Positions 35,001 to 46,511 of a stretch of DNA of 64,000 nucleotides are shown piece after piece; positions within the stretch are counted from its first letter, which is position 1, and each line of letters begins with the position of its first letter. Both the position numbers and the translations under genes were made by a program. The DNA is from Lunularia cruciata (Eukaryota; Streptophyta; Marchantiopsida; Lunulariales; Lunulariaceae). The notes under the pieces were generated by a model. It did not search any database, was not told where the DNA came from, and saw only the letters and a program-made list of their open reading frames with translations. The stretch is from NCBI GenBank assembly GCA_948567375.1, contig OX419757.1, positions 64,232,001 to 64,296,000 on the forward strand. Reading direction: 5' to 3'.

Positions 35001-36514
35001 CAGGTCGGTTCCATGTCATCCTTGATGCTCTATCATGATGACTTGATTTGAAATCTCTTCCTCTTATCGCGGCAGCAACTACGACGGTGTCAATTGATCC
35101 CAAGATTCATAATGAGTTTTGGTTAGCTCTACAGCAAGATCCCTTCTTCCAAATGGTACATCATTGGCTAACAACAAGTGACAAGGAGTACAACACCTTC
35201 TCCTTCAAGGAAGGCCTTTTATTCCATGCAGACCAGATCTATGTTCTAGCCAAAGGTGATCTTTGACTCGTGCGCCTTCAAGAAGCCCATGATTTACCCA
35301 TCGCTGGTCACATGGGTGTGGACAAGACCTTGGGTACCCTCCAACGTCAATGGTGGTGGCCCAACATGACACGGGATGTTCAAGAATTTGTCCGATCATG
35401 TGAGAGCTACCAACGTAACAAGGCCAACAACCAAAAGCCGGGTGGACTCCTTCAACCACTTGCCATTCCATCAGCTCGTTGGGAGCATGTGAGCTTGGAT
35501 CTCATCACATCCTTGCCAAAGACAAAACAAGGACACATTGCCATCGTGGTGTTTGTGGATAAGCTTAGTAAGCAAATCCACTTGGCACCAACCTGTGATA
35601 CCATGGATGCTCCAACCTTAGCACAAATCTACTTCAACAATGTCTTCAAGCATCATGGAATACTACGCGTACTCATCTTCGACCGTGATCCTTGCTTTAC
35701 CGGGAAGTTTTGGCAAGCACTCTTTCAGAAACTTGGCACCAAGCTTGCTTTGTCCACGGCCTATCATCCTTAAACTGATGGACAAACCAAACGTGCAAAT
35801 CATACATTGGAGGATATGTTGCATGCCTTTATCAATGTCCACCATACCAATTGGGATGAATGTCTTGCCGCTGCCGAATTTGCCTACAACAATTCCAAAC
35901 AGGCAAGCACCGGATTCTGTCCTTTCTTTCTTAATTTTGGCCAAGATCCGCTTGTTCCAGATTCTCTTCTTGCTCCCCCTCCATCTCAAGTTCCTCATAC
36001 TTCCACATTCTTGACCACTATATCCCAATCTCTCCAACAAGCCAAGTCTCACCTCCTTGTTGCTCAGAATAGCCAAAAACAATATACGGACCACCATCGT
36101 CGAGATCTCACCTTTGAAGTCGGTGATAAAGTCATGCTATCCTCTAGTAACCTCCCTCTCCCAATTGATACCCAAGTTCATAAACTTGCCCCTAATTGGA
36201 TAGGACCCTTTGATATCACCCAAATTGTCTCTCCTGTTGCTTATCGTCTTGCCTTGCCTTGTCACATGCGTATCCATCATGTCTTTCATGTTTCCAAGTT
36301 GAAACCCTTTGTTCCTAACCCCTCTTCCTTTTCCTCTCGAGTCCAACCTCCCCCTCTTCCTATCCCTATCAATGATCATGAGGAGTACGAAGTTGATCAT
36401 ATCCTTGCGCGTCGCCACATTCAACGAGGCCGTTGCCAACATACGGAGTACAAGGTCCTTTGGAAAGGGTATCCCCTTCATGATGCCACATGGGAACCTC
36501 TTTCTCACTTCTAG
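32063..36514 (+). pseudogene. gag-pol: Gag-Pol of chromovirus D, with stops
   Basis: Order: Gag from ATG 32063 (coiled-coil start, then LWWQF), broken near 32515; CCHC knuckle CFYCRQVGHRIAKC (about 32845-32890); protease LVDSGSSENC (about 33080); reverse transcriptase 33665-34400 with FSKLDLHSSYWQI, LPFGLINAPTVF and FLDD; RNase H 34680-35040; integrase zinc site and core 35270-35900; chromodomain YEVDHILARRHIQRG through YKVLWKGYPLHDATWEP (36380-36505). The chromodomain would direct integration to marked chromatin. Stops include TGA at 34889 and near 35037, 35266 and 35772, several explained by CGA to TGA. The third integrase catalytic residue, expected Glu in TDGQTERAN, is Lys here (TDGQTKRAN, about 35790). 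This copy cannot make a full protein. Confidence 0.88.
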
Positions 36515-36588
36515 AATGCACAGATGGCCATCAAGGAATTTGAAGCTTCACAGGCGACAAGGACGTCATCATCAACTAGCGTTGGGGG

Positions 36589-37005
36589 AATATGGAGTTT
36601 AGTGACGAAGTTAGTTGAGCTTACGAAGTAGAGAATAAGACAAAATAGCCTAGAATATTCTAGAAGCATCTAAGAAGCTTCTTGGGAAGCTTCCTAACTA
36701 GTTAACTTGCGCACTAAGTAGGTAGCTTCTAGAAGGAAGCTTCTAGAAGCTTCTAACTAGCTTAGCTTGCACGCCAAGTAGGTGGCTTCTAGAAGGAAGC
36801 TTCTTGAGAAGCTTCCTAGTTAACTTGGCTTGCACTCCAAGAAAGCGGCTCAAGGAAGCTTCTTGAGAAGCTTCAAGGGTCTTGTATGCTGCCTATAAAT
36901 ACCAAGGCCGAAGCTCATGCTAGGCATTCAGAGTTTTTCCTCATTCAAGTGTCCTAATGTGAGTTTCCATTCTCCTATTTCTCTCCTCGGTTTCGGTCTT
37001 TTACA
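36589..37005 (+). repeat. Family D 3' LTR
   Basis: Follows a G-rich tract (GTTGGGGGAA). It matches 31379-31791 except for a short loss at its start and a few substitutions, and ends TTTTACA before GACTC. Confidence 0.85.
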
Positions 37006-37222
37006 GACTCCCACTTCTTTTGCGTGTTGGTTTCTTGTCATTGTCAAGGTATTCTTCTCTTGCCTCCACCGTTTCTTGAAGTGTACTTTCTTGCCACGTA
37101 GAAAGGTTGTTCCACCATCTTTGTATTTGCCTTTGCTTCCCAACCCAAAGATGCCCTTCTTTAGATTTATCTCTTTGTAACCCCATTTGAGTACTTTTGG
37201 TTCTCGACACCTGGTTGACTTC

Positions 37223-37966
37223 TGTAATACCAAGAGCTAGCCATATGATCTAGATGTGAAATTTGGTTTGGTAACATCTAGAATGATGTTATACATGATG
37301 GTCAAAATAGATAAGATAGAAGTATCACCAAAAGAGTACTTCTACTAATAGGGCAGAAACCAAAATAGACTTGAGAACCTTAGAACCAATAGCTAGACAT
37401 ATGATTTAAAGGTGAGAATTGGTTTGGTAACATCTGGAAGGATGTTACACATGATGGACTAAACAGATCAGAAAGAGTTTTCACCAAAAGGGTACTTCTA
37501 CTAATAGAGTAGGAACCGAAATATGCCTGAAATCTTTGAAGGCAATTTTGGAGGCCTAAACGGATGAATTAGGCCTCAAAAATGTGCAGTTTCCCCCCCC
37601 TACCCCCCCAAATGGAGAAAAGGGTGGCCTTCCCTCCCCCTACTTTGTCTCGTCGAGAGCTTTCCAATGGTACCTTACGTGATTCTGAGATTCCTACATG
37701 AAGATTCCCTAAAAGATTCCCTCCTATCAAAGCTTGTTTGACCAACCGGATAGGACCTAGACCAGACATGTCACCCATCCAAGTAAGTAATCCAAGGGTG
37801 GAGCTTGCTGACATGTCATCTATCTGTGTCCCTAATCCTAGGGTGGAGCTTCCTTGGATGAGATCCTCTTTGTCTATATAATAAAGAGAAGGTGCTCCCT
37901 TGGGGCATCGAATGTTTGAGTGTGCAATCTGTGTTTTCTCTCTTCTCTTGTCCTCGGAGTATTATA
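37223..37966 (+). repeat. Solo family E LTR
   Basis: Starts TGTAATACCAAG and ends GGAGTATTATA, flanked by ACTTC at 37218-37222 and 37967-37971. It contains a TATA box (TCTATATAATAAAGAG, about 37874-37889) and matches the LTR at 59063-59645. It lies in the C LTR. Confidence 0.8.
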
Positions 37967-38094
37967 ACTTCTTTGGATTTACTCCAAAGGCACACAAGTC
38001 CATTCTTCCCTTTGTAATTCAGCTTTCTTACTCACTCCTTCAAAACTTTAACAAAACAAACAAAACAAAACAAAACAAAAATGTGGGTACCACA

Positions 38095-39078
38095 TGGATG
38101 CGCCAACCTTGGCACAGATCTACTTTGATAATGTATTCAAGCATCATGGGATGTTGCATGTACTTATCTCCGACCGTGATCCTTGCTTCATTGGAAGTTT
38201 TGGCAAGCACTCTTCCAACTACTCGGCACCAAGCTTGCTTTGTCCATGGCCTATCATTCTCAAACTTATGGAAAAATTGAACATGCAAATTGCACCTTGG
38301 AAGATATGCTTTGTGTCTTCGTCAATGTTCACCATACCAATTAGGATGAATGTCTTGCAGTTGCGGAGTTTGCATATAATAATTCCAACTATGTAAGCAC
38401 CGGATCTCTCCTTTCTTCCTTAATTTTAGCCAAGATCCACTTGTTCTAGATTCCTTTCTAGCTCCTCCTCCATCTCATGTCCCTTGTACTTTGACCTTCT
38501 TAACCACCATATTCCAATCCCTCCAACAAGCCAAATCTCACCTCCTTGTTGCCAAAAATCATCAGAAACAATATGCAGACCACCATCATTGTGATCTCAC
38601 CTTTCAAGTTGGTGATAAAGTTATGATCTTGTCTAGTAACCTGCACCTCCCACTTGATACCCAAGTCTATAAACTTGCTCTTAATTGGATAAGACCTTTT
38701 GAGATCACACAAATCATTTCTCTTGTTGCTTATTGACTTGCCTTGCCTTGTCATATGCACATCTACCTTTGCTTTCATATTTCCAAGTTGAAACCCTTTG
38801 TCTCTAATCCATCTTCTTTTTCCTCTTGTGTCCAATCCCCTCCTCCTCCCATCCCTATCAATGATCATGAGGAATATGAAGTTGATCATATCTTTGTGCA
38901 TTGCCACATTCAATGAAGTCGCCAACAACATGTGGAGTACAAGGTCTTTTGGAAAGAGTATCCCCTTTATGATGCCACATAGGAACCTCTTTCTCATCTC
39001 TAGAATTCACAAAGGGCCATCCAATAGTTTGAAGCTTCAATTGCAACAAGGATGTCACCAACTAGCGGTGGGGGAATA
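38095..39078 (+). pseudogene. Old chromovirus D remnant: integrase end and chromodomain
   Basis: Aligns with 35605-36588 of element D: MDAPTLAQIYFDNVFKHHGM, then the DDE region, then a decayed chromodomain (about 38870-38990). It has many stops and frame changes. Here the third catalytic position still reads IEHAN, so Glu is kept where the younger element has Lys. The 5' part was displaced when the family C array inserted at 38094. Confidence 0.75.
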
Positions 39079-39444
39079 TATAACAATATGAAGTTTAGCA
39101 ACAAAGTTAGTTAGGGCTAACAAAGTAGTGAATAGGCCAAATTAGCCTAGAATATTCAAAAATTATTTAGGAAGCCTCTTGCGAAGCTTCTTGGCTAGCT
39201 TAGTTTGCAAGCCAAGTAGGTGGCTTCTAGAAGGAAGCTTCTTGAGAAGCTTCCTGGTTAACTTGGCTTGCACTTCAAGAAAGTGGCCCAAGGAAACTTC
39301 TTGAGAAGCTTCTCAAGAGCCTTGTATGCTCCTTATAAATACCAGAACCAAAGCTCATGCTAGGCATTTGGAGTTTCCCTCATTCAAGTGTCCCAATGTG
39401 ATCTTCCATTCTCTTATTTCTCTCCTCGGTTTTGGGTCTTTTAC
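39079..39444 (+). repeat. Old family D 3' LTR
   Basis: TATAACAATATGAAG to GGTCTTTTAC, with GAAGCTTC palindromes and CTTATAAATACC (about 39331). It is clearly diverged from the LTRs of element D. It ends inside gag of an older family B copy. Confidence 0.75.
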
Positions 39445-40440
39445 TTTGTTGCACTCTAGAAAAAGTAACAATTGTGGATGAGGTCTCACTAACAAATCTA
39501 GATGTCACCACTCTATCCTCCACCATGATGATTTCAATGTGCTCAAAAAAACTAAAGACCATTGCTAAAGTAGGTGAAGTAGCCTATAACAATGTAGCAT
39601 CACATACTCTACATTGCAATTGTAGGTCCAAGATCCCATACCAAAATTGGATTGCCTAGGCCTCAATCACACTCGCATGAAACTGACCAGCCATCTCATG
39701 CAAGTGTATGCCTTGCATAGGATCTCTCTAGCCTTTTGCTAGAACTCATGCAAGCTCCTCATCTTGTCAATCTGCACTCCCTAGTAGTTCTATCTCAAGC
39801 ACTAGAAGAACTCCACCATGGGGTTAAACCCCAATACTGCCACCTTTTGTAGTGATATCTCCACTTGTAGTAGCACCATCTCCAATTAGTGCACCTCCAC
39901 TAGATCCACCAATGCTACTATAGCTAGAACTTGTGGGTACTACCAATCTACTCCTAGCAACTAAGCTTGAAGTGATGGAAAATGTAGTTCCAAAAACAAT
40001 ATTATCTCCATAACTTGATATCCTCCAATGTGATCTCTCCTAAACTCATGATCGTCATCCATTGGTAGACCCTCCAAGTGACAAAACAACCCCTTCCATG
40101 CCATAAAGGGTGTGAACAAAGTTGAGTTTTGCATCTGCTACAAATCACACCAACTATCAAACTCCTAAATAAAGTCATCCAACTCAATTGTGCAATGGAT
40201 ACAATGGGTAGCGCTTGGGGCCTTTGGAGGCCCCATATATTTCATCCATATCCCACAACAACAATATGGACACACCGAGTGCATTCTCAACTCAATCAGC
40301 TATTGTATCAAAGTCCAAATCAGAGTCCATCTCCTTTCTCACTAGGACCTAAGATACAAGCTAATATTGAGTACCATTGTATGTAAATCCACTATGTACT
40401 ATAGTGATATCTCCTTTGGAATCCCCAAAGAACTTTGTCA
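39445..40440 (-). pseudogene. Old family B Gag fragment (copy Bc)
   Basis: Homologous to 61-1050 on the same strand, with strong divergence and many stops. Minus-strand fragments such as HLEGPP-like and WKGLFQ-like pieces can be followed at 40190-40000. Its left part is replaced by the D remnant that inserted into it. Confidence 0.55.
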
Positions 40441-41304
40441 TAACAATGTAACTTAAATTGCATTCATAACCACTTCAAGTACCCCACCAAGGATTGCCAC
40501 TAATTGCCAACACCAAGTGCCACCACCAATTGAACACCACTCATTAATGTAGCTCTAATTGCAATAACTACACTAGGGGAAAGGATGACCTATAACCTAC
40601 CATCACAACACACACTCTTATGGTCTATAGATCATCATTTCTTACCTCATCAAAATGAAACATAAGTAGTCTAGCTGGTCTCCACTCTAGCTTCACTACC
40701 AAGAGCACGCACAAAGCACCAACTCTCTAAAGTCAGGGCATCTCACACAAACATGAAGTAAAGAATGGGGGGTCCAATCACCATAAGTCTAAACAAAACC
40801 CCACCCCATCTCATAAATCAACACCGGATGGACTCTACCACCATTTGGTATTTGACATAATAAGAGTGTCTACTTACTCCTAAGCTACCAAGATCACCAA
40901 GGATGGGATCAAATTGCCTCTCCTAGCCAAAGCTACATGTGTATAAATATCAATTGACCAATCACTAGGACAATAAGTGAAGGTGGACTAGTTAGTTAGG
41001 GCACCAATCTAGGAACCAAAGATCTAGGGTAAATCATACTTGGACATATACTATAGAAGAAAAACTCACATAAAAGTCATACATGAAATCTAAAGTGCCA
41101 TTATAAATTAATTCATTCTTCCATTCAAATCACACTCAAATCAGATTTGTACTCAATCCTTCATTGTCAACAATAGAGTCACATCCACTCCAGCTAAGAG
41201 ACTCCAAATGATGCTTGTCAGCCATAGCCAAGAACATCACTATCAATATCATACTAGAGCTGCACTTCAAAGGTATACCCTCGACCTAGGTCTCTAGGCG
41301 TAAT
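40441..41304 (-). repeat. Old family B leader/LTR, left part (copy Bc)
   Basis: Homologous to 1161-2480, about as diverged as the Gag next to it. It ends at 41304 with CTGACAGTAC, and its continuation, beginning GTACATCCGACAAT, is found at 48098 on the other side of element B1. The two halves join into one continuous LTR, so B1 inserted here. Confidence 0.6.
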
Positions 41305-41701
41305 GGCACCACTGACAGTACCCAACAACTGGGCACTGATTACAGTCAAGCCACACCCACTCAAGCATAGAGAATCCAGGTGACGCTCGCCGGCCTCTGT
41401 CCACCATAGCCAGGAACTCGAAGGCTCAACATCAGAGAAGTGAGCTCTCTGGAGCTCACTTCGAATCTATACCCCCTTGGACTCAAGCTAGCACTGGAAC
41501 CCTAATGATCCCGCTGACGGCACACTCGACAGTGCGAACGGTGCAAAGTGACGGTGGGCCCCACCGTGAAGTCAATACCCTGAACACCAAATCAGACTGT
41601 CGGAAAGTAGTCCCTGAGAAACTACTAGAATAACTCTAACTACTATCACAAGAACTCCAGTGTCCGAGCAGCTAGATGCGGAACTACAAATGGCGTGACA
41701 A
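41305..41701 (-). repeat. Family B1 3' LTR (~397 bp)
   Basis: The minus strand starts TGTCACGCCATTTGTAG at 41701. It is almost identical to 2271-2641 and very like 47730-48097. The far end (CAGTTGTTGG) abuts the older LTR at a GTAC shared by both sides. Confidence 0.65.
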
Positions 41702-41976
41702 TTGTCGTGCGTATATACATCGCTACACAACATACATCGCTGTCAACATCATACACTATAGAAACACAACTCACACATAAGTCATACATAGACTCTAAAG
41801 TGCCACAATCGCCCTCCTAGCTGGCGGTTAGGTCCCTCTAACTCCAGATAGCCATCTACTCTAAGTATATGGTATACCCTCTAATGGGCAAAGATCAGGA
41901 GGCCGAGTGCTATGGAGCTCCATCGTTAGTCACTTGTCTGTAATCTATACCATATAAAGAATGAACTAGCTATAGG

Positions 41977-42276
41977 TCAAGTACATCTAAGATGTAACCA
42001 CTGTCCTTGAGGAACCACCGTGAGGGGAGGAGTCATACATGCCATATGCCATCCTCTCGAACAGCTATCACACACTAACATAGTAGCAGCTCTACCAGAA
42101 GAGCCACATAACATACACCTCAAGCCTGCACGTACAAGTGCCAAGCTTGGGTCCATAGTACCATCAATGTTTGGGAGGTGGTATGACGCACAATTGCGCA
42201 CATGATCCTTCCAAACAACACCATCACGTCCTTCTAACACAAGGACTCCAGATGGCAAAACCTCGTGCACTCTCAA
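41977..42276 (-). CDS. C-terminal PHD finger of B1 polyprotein
   Basis: A 99-residue open frame following integrase (one frame change between). Residues 1-35 look like the usual end of a Ty3 integrase (VLPSGVLVLEGRDG). Residues 54-98 form a PHD zinc finger: C54, C57, C69, C72, H77, C80 and then H95 and C98, with W93 before them. The usual motif is C4HC3; here the seventh ligand is His rather than Cys, which could still bind zinc. PHD fingers commonly read the histone H3 tail, so this module sits where chromoviruses have a chromodomain and might guide integration by a different chromatin mark (inference). It ends with a stop directly after the last zinc ligand. Confidence 0.7.
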   Translation of the reverse strand: MRVHEVLPSGVLVLEGRDGVVWKDHVRNCASYHLPNIDGTMDPSLALVRAGLRCMLCGSSGRAATMLVCDSCSRGWHMACMTPPLTVVPQGQWLHLRCT

Positions 42277-42316
42277 GATAGTGCGGCCTGTAGAAACATC
42301 AAGTCGGTGCTATCTA

Positions 42317-43549
42317 CTATAGATATACATAGTCTCCTGGATGAAATCGACGGATCGAGGGTCTATAACCTCCTCCTTGAATGGTAGCATAGCGTAAAGT
42401 ATCTCTATGCTGAGCAATCGCCAAGTTCTCAAAGGCCATCGGCATCACTCTCCGAAAGATCTCTGCCCGCTGAGAACATGCGCTCATCCATACATTGGGG
42501 TCATCCAAGTCCAAAACTACAGTAGCATCTTGACGAATGGCTGCATGTAAATTTGGATCTCGTCCATAGAGTAGAAAGTATGGAGAGAAGGATGCTAAGG
42601 AGGCTTGCCGGCTGAACCGATAGCCCATGGCCAACCAAGGTAACTGGAGATCCCAATCTCCCAAGTGGCCTCTCTGCAAACCATACTTTCGCAATCCTCT
42701 CTTCACCGTCTGAACCACTCTCTTTGCTAAGCCATTTGCCTCAGGGTGATCTCGGGATGTAGTACAATGATCAATCAAAGCCTTGTCACACAAGACTTGA
42801 AACTCTCCCAAGAACTCTGTACCCTGATCAGTCAAAACCTCAGTTGGTGCACCAAAATGACTAAGAACTCGATCTAGGAATAAGTAAGCTGTCCTTTCAC
42901 TAGACTTGTCAGGAAGTGCCACCAACTCAATCCACTTGGAGAAGTGCTCCACCTTCACCAAAACATACCGATGATGTCTCAAAGTCAGCGGTAAAGGTCC
43001 GGCAAAGTCCAAACTCCAACGGTAACCCAATCCCATGATAAGTAATGGGTGTAACTGTGGCGTAGGAGCATTGAATGATGCTCTAACTCGGTCACAAACC
43101 ATGCATCTGGCAACAAACTGCTGCACCTTGGTCTGCATACCATGCCACCAATAATGACTCTGAAGTAAGCTATATGTACGCTTTACTCCAAAATGTCCTA
43201 GCTCCTCATGAGCATGACGGACCAACTGTGGTCTTTGTGATGGAAGTGGTACTACTCGCACTCTACCATCCTCCCATACACGCAAAAGGTGTCTACCCTC
43301 CAATCTGAACCGTCTGGCTTGCTGAAGAACACGGTCTCTCTCCTTGGCCCCAACTGTGCCACCCACAACACCAATACGAAGATAGTCCATCACTAAGACA
43401 TCATCATGAATGTCTCGCTGAACTGTACCAATATCTTCACTCTCTAGATCTATGACCTCAATAACTCCTCCTGTATACGCTGAGAGAGATACCACCAAAG
43501 TCTCTGCAAATATACACAGAAAGGCCAATGCATGCCAACCTGGCACCAT
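42317..43549 (-). pseudogene. Integrase of B1
   Basis: An open frame of 410 codons. It holds the HHCC zinc site (HAHEELGHFG through ARCMVCDR), the core with D in SLDFAGPL, D in LTDQGTEF, and the stretch EANGLAKRVVQT, where family members have Glu (NGLAER). The catalytic Glu is thus Lys in this copy, so the enzyme should be inactive. After the core come SPYFLLYGRDPNL and a C-terminal part ending PGDYVYL. It would have inserted the DNA copy into chromosomes. It is frame-shifted relative to RNase H upstream and to the PHD finger downstream. Confidence 0.85.
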
Positions 43550-43559
43550 CTCCTCATCT

Positions 43560-44798
43560 GTCTCACAATGCCAACGTGCTCCGGTCTGATCCTACTGGCT
43601 GGGACATGGGTTTCTACTCAACCCATCTGCATCACGGTTCACCACTCCAGGTCTGTGAACAACCATGAAATCATACTCCTATAAAATCAGAGCCCATCAT
43701 GCAAGCTTCCCTGAAAGCTTGTCGGACTCCATCAACCACTTCAGTGGCTGATGATCATGATGAGGTGAAGGGGTTACCAAATAGGTAACATCGGAAATGT
43801 GCTACTGCCCAAACTGCTGCCAAGCACTCTCCTTCATATGAACTATACTTTGCCTCCGCTGAATTGTTGGAGCGACTAGCAAAGGCCACCACAAACTCCT
43901 TCTCCTCATCATCATGCTGGGTGAGCACCGCTCCAAGCCCCAACATACTCCAATCAATGTGAACCTGAAATGGTCGTCCCCTGATCGGTCTCCTCAAAAT
44001 AGGAGTAGATGTCAACCTCTCCTTGAGCTCTACAAAAGCTCTCTCCTGCTCATCTCCCCAACACCACTCCTGTGTAAGCTTGGTCAGCTTCGTCAAGGCC
44101 TTGGCAATGGCACTAAATCCTCTAACATAGCGGCGATAGAAGTTCGCCAATCCAAGGAATGCTCGCACTCTGCTCACATCCGTAGGCCAAGGAATACATG
44201 CAATAGCCTCCACCTTGGTCTACTGGACACCAAGTCCTCCGGGGTAGATAGTGTGACCCAAATACTCAACCTGCTCATGGAAGAACCTACACTTCCCAGG
44301 ATGTAATTTGAGTCCATGAGATCTCAACCTCTCAAACACCTCCAACAACTGTCTCTCATGCTCCTCCACAGTAGTGCTATATACCAAAATGTCATCAATA
44401 TAGCACCGAGCAAAATCCAATCCAGCTAGGATCCTATGCATGACCCTTTGGAACTCAACGGGAGCGTTCTTCAACCCAAATAGTAAGAACCTCCACTAAT
44501 ATAACACATCCTTGCCATGAGGATCAATAGCCCAAAATGCTGTCTTGGACTTATCCTCCTCCCTGATCGGCAACTGATGATATTCCGCTCGAAGATCCAA
44601 AGTACTGAAGACCTTTGCATGCCCAATCGCATCAAAAATCTCCTCTGGTGTAGGCATGGCATACCAATCAGCCTTGGTCTGTCGGTTGATAGGACGGTAA
44701 TCTCCACACATCCACCTATCTGTATAGTTGCCATGCATATCCTTCTTGGTTGGCATCACTATCGCTGATGCATACTCTTCATGTGAAATCTCCACCAA
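43560..44798 (-). pseudogene. Reverse transcriptase and RNase H of B1
   Basis: Motifs in order: MPTKKDMHGNYTDRWMCGDY, FSTLDLRAEYHQL, then a TAG at 44498-44496, then FGLKNAPVEFQRVM, RCYIDDILVYS (catalytic YIDD), a TAG at 44222-44220, FLGLANFYRRYV, and RNase H starting near VHIDWSMLGLGAVL (44213-43755), where the usual DAS reads DWS. The RNase H tail (KWLMESDKLSGKLA, then WALIL, then EYDFMVVHRPG) runs to about 43600 with TGA and TAG at positions where Arg and Gln are expected. The frame is the same as for protease and methyltransferase. Confidence 0.85.
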
Positions 44799-44799
44799 A

Positions 44800-45423
44800 C
44801 CAGCCTCAAAAAGGTCACTACTCCGGCTCTAAATCAATGTCCTCTCCATATCACTATATCGATAAGGATGTCAGAAAACTGGTGTGTCGCTAGTCAGCTC
44901 AATCCGTATATTAGGTCCCTTCAGAGCACCCAAATCCTTCATACTGAAGGCAAAACAACTTGTGTGACTCCTCAAGAACCTCCAAACCCTCCGTCTTTCC
45001 TCTCCAGTAAGCTTGGGTCCAAGATCTGGCTCCCAAGTATCCTTTGTAACTGTAGTAGGAGTGGAAGACGTACTGACTGGCTGCTACACTGGGCCCTTGG
45101 GAGCAATAGTGTCATGTTCCCGACCACTAGAGGTCTCAATCTCTGTGCAAAAAACTCCCTCCACTCTGGCTGCAAGCTCCACACGTCCTCTAGCTGCATC
45201 CCATGTGGACCAAGGGTGTAATCTAAGTAGCCCACGCTCATCTGGATGGACTCCAAGTAGACCACTCTCCCTAGTAGCTACTGGATGTGTCCCAAGAATA
45301 CCATGTCCACTTGGTCCATCGCCCCCAGCATGTGCCTGAATTGTCTTGATAGGCACAGGGCTCACAAGTGTCCGAGTGGTGATGCCTATCAAGCACATCC
45401 TACGCTGCTCTACCAAGCCAAGG
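44800..45423 (-). pseudogene. Linker between methyltransferase and RT in B1
   Basis: The frame of the methyltransferase runs on through about 200 residues of low-similarity sequence (RESGLLGVHPDERGLL, REFFAQRLRPL, FGGS) to the RT start near 44800. No domain is recognised. Part of it is Gly/His/Pro-rich. A stop occurs near 45082. Confidence 0.5.
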
Positions 45424-46496
45424 CTCACAATCCAGGTCAAATAGTTCAGGTCTATAGCCTGACCTAACACCTGACGCCTAGATACCTCTGACACTGCTAG
45501 AATAGCGGTAATACCGGTGCAAAAACCCATCGCCCGCTCTCTCTCATCAGCATTGGGCTCCACCAACTGCTATAACTGTGAGTCCCAAACAAGTCCAAGT
45601 CCTCCCTCTCAAAAAGCATGAGAGCCTGGGAAACTCATGAGTGTGTGAAATGCAACTCTAGGCTGTCCAACTAGGTTCACCACTGCCATAGGTGACCTAT
45701 CAGCCACTACCACTGTCTGAGACTGACGTCCAGCATCCAAGATATCATCAACAAGAATGTGGTCTAGTCGCTGAATCCCATCATAACTACGCTGTAGAAC
45801 CTCTCTGGGTAAGAAGTTTGTCCACCAAAGATGAAGATGATGAGCCCGTGATCCCACTCTGGCTGCATCTAACAATACAGCAGGTCCCATCCAAGAATGG
45901 ACCTGATGTGTACTCGCCACCACTCTAGTGCGAGAATTACCCATCAAAGGAACGTTCTCCAAAAGGTAAGCTGGAGAAACAGACTGATGAACCTGGAGAT
46001 GTCGTAGTATCCGTAACATCTCCCAAAACACACCAGAACGAGGATCCTAAAGACCCAAACCGCGGCCCGCACGTGTATGTCCCTGACATGGCCATCCAGA
46101 AATCACCAAGTGAATAGGCCTATGTCTCTTTAGGTCATGAGCCCCCAGTAAGGAAATGTCTCTTGGTAAGGCCTTCTGGTAACCTGTGACTACTAACATC
46201 GGTAATAACTTCGGATACCAATAAGCCAAGTGTGCCACATGATGTAGAGAGACTCGCCTAGCAGTCTCATCTCTCTCTACATACAAGTACCTCTGTACTC
46301 GTATACCCGCCTATAACACCGCAGCTAGTCCGGTGCTGATCCCACCAAACAACTCCAATAGACATATCCCCTCTATTGGGTACTGCCAAGCAATGAGTGT
46401 GGTATCCAGAGGTGTCAAAGCAATTGCCTCTGGAGGCTCATCCTCACACTCATCCCCTGATGGTACGAAGGCTTCACTCCAAGCCTGCTGCACCAA
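45424..46496 (-). pseudogene. C5-cytosine DNA methyltransferase domain in retrotransposon B1
   Basis: Reading leftward from 46496: motif I, LLELFGGISTGL (about 46364-46329), which binds S-adenosylmethionine; YVERDETARR (motif II/III area); motif IV, SGWPCQGHTRAGRGLG (catalytic Cys at 46088); motif VI, LLENVPLMG (Glu at about 45959); a motif VIII-like AHHLHLWWTN (about 45820); and a motif IX-X block, ERERAMGF and LGQAIDLNYLTWI (to about 45428). About 350 residues, the size of a bare catalytic domain, with no regulatory domains. Such enzymes transfer a methyl group to cytosine in DNA. It is in the same frame as the protease before it and the RT after it. Single stops at 46313, 46049, 45611 and 45572 (first base) break it; otherwise all key motifs survive. 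DNMTs inside retrotransposons have, as I recall, been reported from dinoflagellates and charophytes; a copy here combined with PHD is notable. Confidence 0.85.
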
Positions 46497-46511
46497 CTGA
46501 TCTGCATGCTG

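Larger units (their letters stand above)
31379..37005 (+). mobile_element. Chromovirus-type Ty3/gypsy element D
   Basis: A complete-length element flanked by GACTC on both sides (31374-31378 and 37006-37010). The left LTR is 31379-31791, and the right LTR about 36589-37005 with its first bases altered. It has an initiator tRNA-Met primer-binding site and a pol gene ending in a chromodomain. LTRs are very similar to each other, so insertion was fairly recent, but pol has stops. It lies in the minus-strand C LTR. Confidence 0.9.
27913..38094 (-). repeat. Family C 5' LTR, minus strand, split by D and E insertions
   Basis: The minus-strand start is at 38094 (TGTGGTACCCACA) and the end at 27913 (TTGTCACA), next to the primer-binding site. 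It is interrupted by chromovirus D (31379-37005) and a solo E LTR (37223-37966). Without them it is about 3.8 kb, matching the solo copy at 22591-26396. At 38040-38080 a run of AACAAA repeats lies just inside the LTR start. The right flank from 38095 is chromovirus integrase sequence. Confidence 0.7.

Noticed and set aside
45692-45928. Plus-strand open frames through the methyltransferase region
   Set aside because: Antisense to the conserved methyltransferase motifs; no motif of their own.
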